Origin: Gymnogyps californianus
Taxonomy: Eukaryota > Chordata > Aves > Accipitriformes > Cathartidae
NCBI RefSeq assembly: GCF_018139145.2
Contig: NC_059471.1
Coordinates: 68,520,020 to 68,584,019 of the forward strand
Length of the DNA stretch: 64,000 nucleotides
Reading direction: 5' to 3'
The position numbers and the translations under genes were made by a program. Under the pieces are notes generated by a model. The model searched no databases. It was not told the DNA's origin and worked only from the letters and a program-made list of their open reading frames with translations. Each line of letters starts with the position of its first letter. Within the stretch, counting starts at the first letter, position 1. Shown here piece after piece: positions 60,101 to 64,000 of this stretch.

Positions 60101-62194
60101 GGGAAGAGCTGGGGCTCTCTTTGGGGTACTGACGGGAAGCCCCAATAGTGCTGACAGAGCAGCTCTGACCTTGGGAGCGACTCTCTGGCATTGCAAGCAT
60201 CACAGCTCGCCAGTCTCCTGGCTGATCTCTCCAGAGGACAAATAGAGAGACTGGGCATGTATTTATAAGGGTGAACTTCCACAGCAAATGATGCTAACAG
60301 TGACATGCTGCAATGTATGGGCTGTAGATCACTAATAGTCCTGCCTTTTTATACCAGGAAAAACAAAGACTTGGAAGTCACGGCTGCTACTCTCCGTGCC
60401 CTCCAATGACTCCAGATGCCTCCTGAGCCCATCCGCATTGGGGCTCCTTTAGGAACGAGAGGTGCCAGGCAGGGCTGGTCTGCAGCTTAAACACAAGGTT
60501 GTATCCACCACTCGCTGTCTCATCCACTCTGAGCAGGAAAGAGGCAGGAGCTATGAAGGACAGCAATTTCCATCTTTTCAAGACTTTTGCTACTGAGACA
60601 AGTCAAAGCCTCAGAAGTAGCCTCTGCCTGAACACTTCGTGTTTTATGACTTTCTAATAAACTTGGCAAGGCCCCAGAATTATTTGTCTTTGTTGAAGAG
60701 TAATTAAATACTAAGTACATGCTTTGGAGATTAACAACTGGACAGCTGTGTGTGAAAACATCCCCTGCAAAAAGGTGAGCAGGCTGAACAATAGTGTCAT
60801 GGAGCGTTGCAGAGCATTAACGTGTTTTAAATAGAGTTGTCAATAAGGCAACTCTCAGTTGTGACTGCTTTTTTAATAGCCTTCTGTTAATTATTTTCTT
60901 TTCTGTTCTCCCCATTTCCATCCTTATTACAAGGTTTCCTCATGCCTCTGAATGGTAATACCAAGCAACAGTCCTTAAAGTCATTGTCACACTGGGGCTC
61001 TGCAGAGCCGGCTCTGTGGTGCTGCCTGCATTGCTCACGGGGGCAAAGTCACATTCATATGCCCTGCTTAATTTTTTCATGCTTTTTTCATCTGCTTTAC
61101 AGATGATCCTGTAGTTACTGAGGTTGTACCAAGACCTGGATGAAGCCATTGCTATCTGGGGAACAAGGCTGATAGTAAATTAAAGGAAATTGATGATTTT
61201 TCCCACAGCTGTTATATTTGCTATGGTGTTGTGCATGTGTGTAGGTGGGTGTATGGGTGATTATGTGTGAGAAAGAGAGATGGACTGATGGAGGCAAATC
61301 TTCCAGAACGCTTTCCGCTTTTAGTTAGGGAGACAATATATTTTATCTGATTTTTATCAAAGGTGACATCAGAAGTAATGAAAGGACAAATAATTTTAAG
61401 GTTTCAGAGAAAGAGGATTCTTTAATAAAGAAAGGATCTGTCTTGGAGATTTAACTTTCTTAAATCCATCAAATCCCTTTGCCAAATGCAATAATACTCC
61501 AAAATTTTATGACAGTTTTTACTTCATGTGTATTAGGAGCAAGTAACCATCATCACTAACTGACAGACTGGACACTCATTCCTTGTGGAACTGGCACACT
61601 GGGGCACTGTACATTTGCTCTCTGTAAAATATTTCCAAGTTCAGGAGTTCCACTATAAATCCTCCTATTAATTTACACGTGGTATTGTTTTTTCCCTTAA
61701 TGGTGTATGTAGGTACAAAAAGGCAGTGATATGTATTTACTAAACTGTTACCTTCCCAGGTAGTGAATTGCTTAGCACAGATGCTTTCTTTCATAAGTAC
61801 TGTCATTAAATGCATGAAATTATTGATCTAAACTGCTTTCCTGGGAGGCTGCTCCTTATAAAGAGCAGAGTCGGGTCTCTTTTTGGCTGCAAACTAGGCT
61901 GAATTTCATAATAAAACTTTCATCATAAAAGCAAAAATAAATCAAAACTCCAAACAACAATAACCTCCCTATGATACATCAATGACTAAATCTCTGAGAG
62001 AGCTGGCTTTAATTTTTCTTACGGGGGAAAAAAAACAAAAAGAAAAAAAAGAGAGAGTAGGAAGGATGCAGTGTTTCTTGTAAGGGACTCCTTTTTGAAG
62101 ACATCGTGCTAAAAAGGCTGCTAAAGGGATCTCTTGCTGCTGTAATTTGTAGAAAGGAGCTCTCATAATTATAGTCAGAGTTTATTGCGTCTCT
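57111..62194. other. Unique non-coding DNA
   Basis: About 5 kb without a supported gene. Frames include 59937-60287 (116 codons, minus) and 58117-58374 (85 codons, minus), both unrecognised. Around 60.0-60.5 kb GC and CpG content rise slightly. An A-rich tract lies at 62028-62057, and a TATAAAG word at 61857-61863 lies about 330 bp before the C-rich tract, too far to pair with the exon candidate. Confidence 0.45.
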
Positions 62195-62226
62195 CCCCCC
62201 CCCCCCCCCCCCCGCTCTCCCCCCCC
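62195..62226. repeat. Poly-C tract (C19, then C8), G-quadruplex potential on minus strand
   Basis: C19 at 62195-62213, then GCTCT and C8 at 62219-62226, then GCCCC. The minus strand therefore has long G runs able to form quadruplexes. The tract lies immediately upstream of the candidate first exon. Length in an assembly is unreliable for such a tract. Confidence 0.9.
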
Positions 62227-62385
62227 GCCCCATGTGTGTGTATGCAGAGAGCTAGAGAAAGCTGGCAGCACTACCTGAATAGCTATTGAAAGAGTGAGAC
62301 TTCTCAGTTCCTGCTTCATTACTGGGTAGCAGCTATTCCACTGTGTGAGAGCGCCTAACTGCATTCTCCCATCGAAAAGCCCTTG
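62227..62385 (+). other. Candidate non-coding first exon ending at a strong splice donor
   Basis: The segment runs from just after the C-rich tract to a CTTG|GTAAGT donor at 62385/62386, a near-consensus match at +1 to +6. It is denser in G+C than its surroundings and lacks repeats. Short upstream frames start at ATGs at 62232 and 62241 and stop within 16 codons, so it would be 5' UTR. The start is unknown. No TATA box is seen, and C-rich TATA-less promoters are common. I do not recognise the gene. It could equally be a conserved element with a chance donor. Confidence 0.3.
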
Positions 62386-64000
62386 GTAAGTCCCCTTAGC
62401 CGGCAGAGCTGCGGATTAACTCAGCAAAAGGCAGGAGGGGGGTGGCAGGGAGCCGTGGGGGCACTCAGAGCCTGTGTGCAGCTTAAGATCTACTAGATTT
62501 CAAAGATTTTCTGTAATAAATGTGTAAGAAAGATCTTCTGTGGATTGCTGGGATGTGAAGGCAATTGTGAGGAATGTTTTGTGTGCTCAAAAGCAATGCT
62601 AAGTACGTTCAGGAGTGCCTGCAACAGAGCAGAATTTTTCTACGGGAGATGAGATTGGTAAATGCTTCTCAGAACTGCAAGAAGAGTGGTTTGGTTTTGT
62701 TTTATTTCCCCCTATCATTTTCCTCTTGTTTTCCTCTCCCCTCTTTATTGTGTTGAACGTGTTAATAGGCTCAGAAAAAAGAAACTATGTCTTCCTGTTG
62801 ACTGATGGCTTTTGAAATGTAGAACTTTTATCAAAAGAAGGATGAGAGCTGAAGCTATAGAGGAGATATGTGTGCTTTTTATTTGCATGTACATTCTTGT
62901 CCATGTTTCTGATGTTGATTGTATAGATTTACCGTGCTCAGGAAAAGTCCAAAATGCTAGGATATGCACATTTACTGCTCAAGACGCCGGTGTTTGTGCT
63001 TGTTAAATGTACTTGTATCACATGTTTTATTAGTCATCTGCCTGACAAGTGGCGCTCTCCAGGTAGCTCCTTTCAGTATATGTAGCAAAAAGCACTCCCA
63101 GACAGGCACTGTTCTTTACCTTGATCCTATGAATCAGGCTCATTGGGCTCAACAGAAAATGATAGAGGCCATCAGAGAGGTCAGGTCTCAACTCTCCTTG
63201 CCCCAGCTGAGCAATGGTATTTGAAACAAGAGGCTGGAATGATGCCATTATCTGAGGGTCCCAGTACCCTGGAGCTGGATAAGTTTTGATTTGAAAAGTA
63301 TGAACGAGTTACTCCAGGGACTGGCCGGAGGTTATTGTCTAGCAACACAGAGCATTAACAGAATGACTGTCTCCTAACTGAACCCACATCTACTCCCCTG
63401 ATGGATAAATCCAATCTAGAAGAGCTGGCTGCCTGACTAGCAGGGCATGGGACCACTGGCTCATCTGTTACCATCAGTGCAGTCCAGAGCTCTGTTGGCT
63501 ACAGCTGTCCATTGGATCATATAGGTGACACAGCTGTATTTATAACTATGAGGGGGAAAGCTGCTCCTTATATTTAGAAAACATACACTCGTGATTTAAA
63601 ACTGCTGCTTAGTGTCCCTAGACATCATTTTCTTTGCTACTGAGCAAACATGATAGCTCAAAGGATTAGGTTTTAGGTCTGCAATGGTTGCTTTCCAGTT
63701 AGTGTGAGTAAATTTACATCTCTTGTACGGGTCAAAAGGACCAGACTGACATTTTTTCCCCCTTTCAGAAGACTTCAGTGTTATTAAGGGACAACTTTTA
63801 TAAGCTAATATTAAAACAGAGCTCAGACTTGCGGCCAAGAACAGAATAGGTATTGCTTCCTGAAACTCAGTTGTTTTACATTATATTGATAGGTGAATCA
63901 TGCTAAGGGGTGCAGATGACTAGGGGACTGATAAGTGAGCTTATATAACTTCATGCAATGGAGATTACAAGTAGGAATATGCCTCATGTTCCAGGTTTTC
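62386..64000. other. Downstream non-coding DNA, possible intron
   Basis: If the 62386 donor is real this is intron 1 of a plus-strand transcript running off the window. CpG-containing GCCGGCAGAGCTGCGG continues to about 62415, and G-rich sequence (GGAGGGGGGTGGCAGGGAGC) lies at 62436-62455. Frames are at most 86 codons and unrecognised. No repeat family seen. Confidence 0.45.

Noticed and set aside
61857..61863. TATAAAG as the promoter TATA box for the 62.2 kb exon candidate
   Set aside because: It is about 330 bp upstream of the C-rich tract, and A-rich low-complexity sequence intervenes.
1..64000. Prokaryotic features (operons, CRISPR, insertion sequences) or a novel multi-gene system
   Set aside because: Avian CR1 and LTR repeats, short frames and low coding density show this is vertebrate non-coding DNA; there is no gene cluster to interpret as a system.

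Overview
The window looks like ordinary nuclear DNA from a bird, most likely a non-galliform neoavian. The evidence is (a) CR1 LINE 3' ends with the typical repeated ATTCTRTG-type tail in both orientations, and (b) two endogenous-retrovirus LTRs whose ends (TGTCCTGGTTT...ACCACGACA and TGTGTTGGG...ACCACGACA when read on the minus strand) match LTR families I know from passerine and other neoavian genomes. Species and chromosome cannot be told from the sequence. I found no host protein-coding gene, rRNA, tRNA or CRISPR array. All open frames are short (longest 154 codons) and none translates to a family I recognise, except fragments of CR1 ORF2 and a repeat-rich frame inside an LTR. The window is best read as intergenic or intronic sequence.

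Layout. 0-7.3 kb: an LTR cluster. It holds a 55-bp remnant of an LTR that kept only its two ends (577-631), a 598-bp solo LTR with a perfect 5-bp target duplication (4427-5024), and a 976-bp solo LTR of another family with an internal minisatellite (6342-7317). 7.3-24.6 kb: mostly unique sequence with one or two ancient CR1 scraps, simple repeats, a palindromic RFX/X-box-like cluster near 18.2 kb and a CpG-retaining block near 23.2 kb. 24.6-25.8 kb: a CR1 3' fragment on the plus strand facing a second CR1 fragment on the minus strand. 25.8-37.2 kb: unique sequence with a CpG-retaining, homeobox-motif-rich block (33.6-34.15 kb) that contains what looks like one end of an ancient pogo/Tc1-type DNA transposon. 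37.2-39.2 kb: a young-type and an old amniote-type CR1, both on the minus strand. 39.2-62 kb: unique sequence with three more CpG-retaining blocks (40.5, 46.9 and 56.9 kb), a small minisatellite and simple repeats. 62.2-62.4 kb: a C19 tract followed by a segment ending in a GGTAAGT donor, the best candidate in the window for a non-coding first exon.

The CpG-retaining blocks are the likeliest functional DNA here, as possible developmental enhancers, but that is inference from composition and motif content. Only cross-species alignment can confirm it. No gene partnership or pathway can be read from this window.
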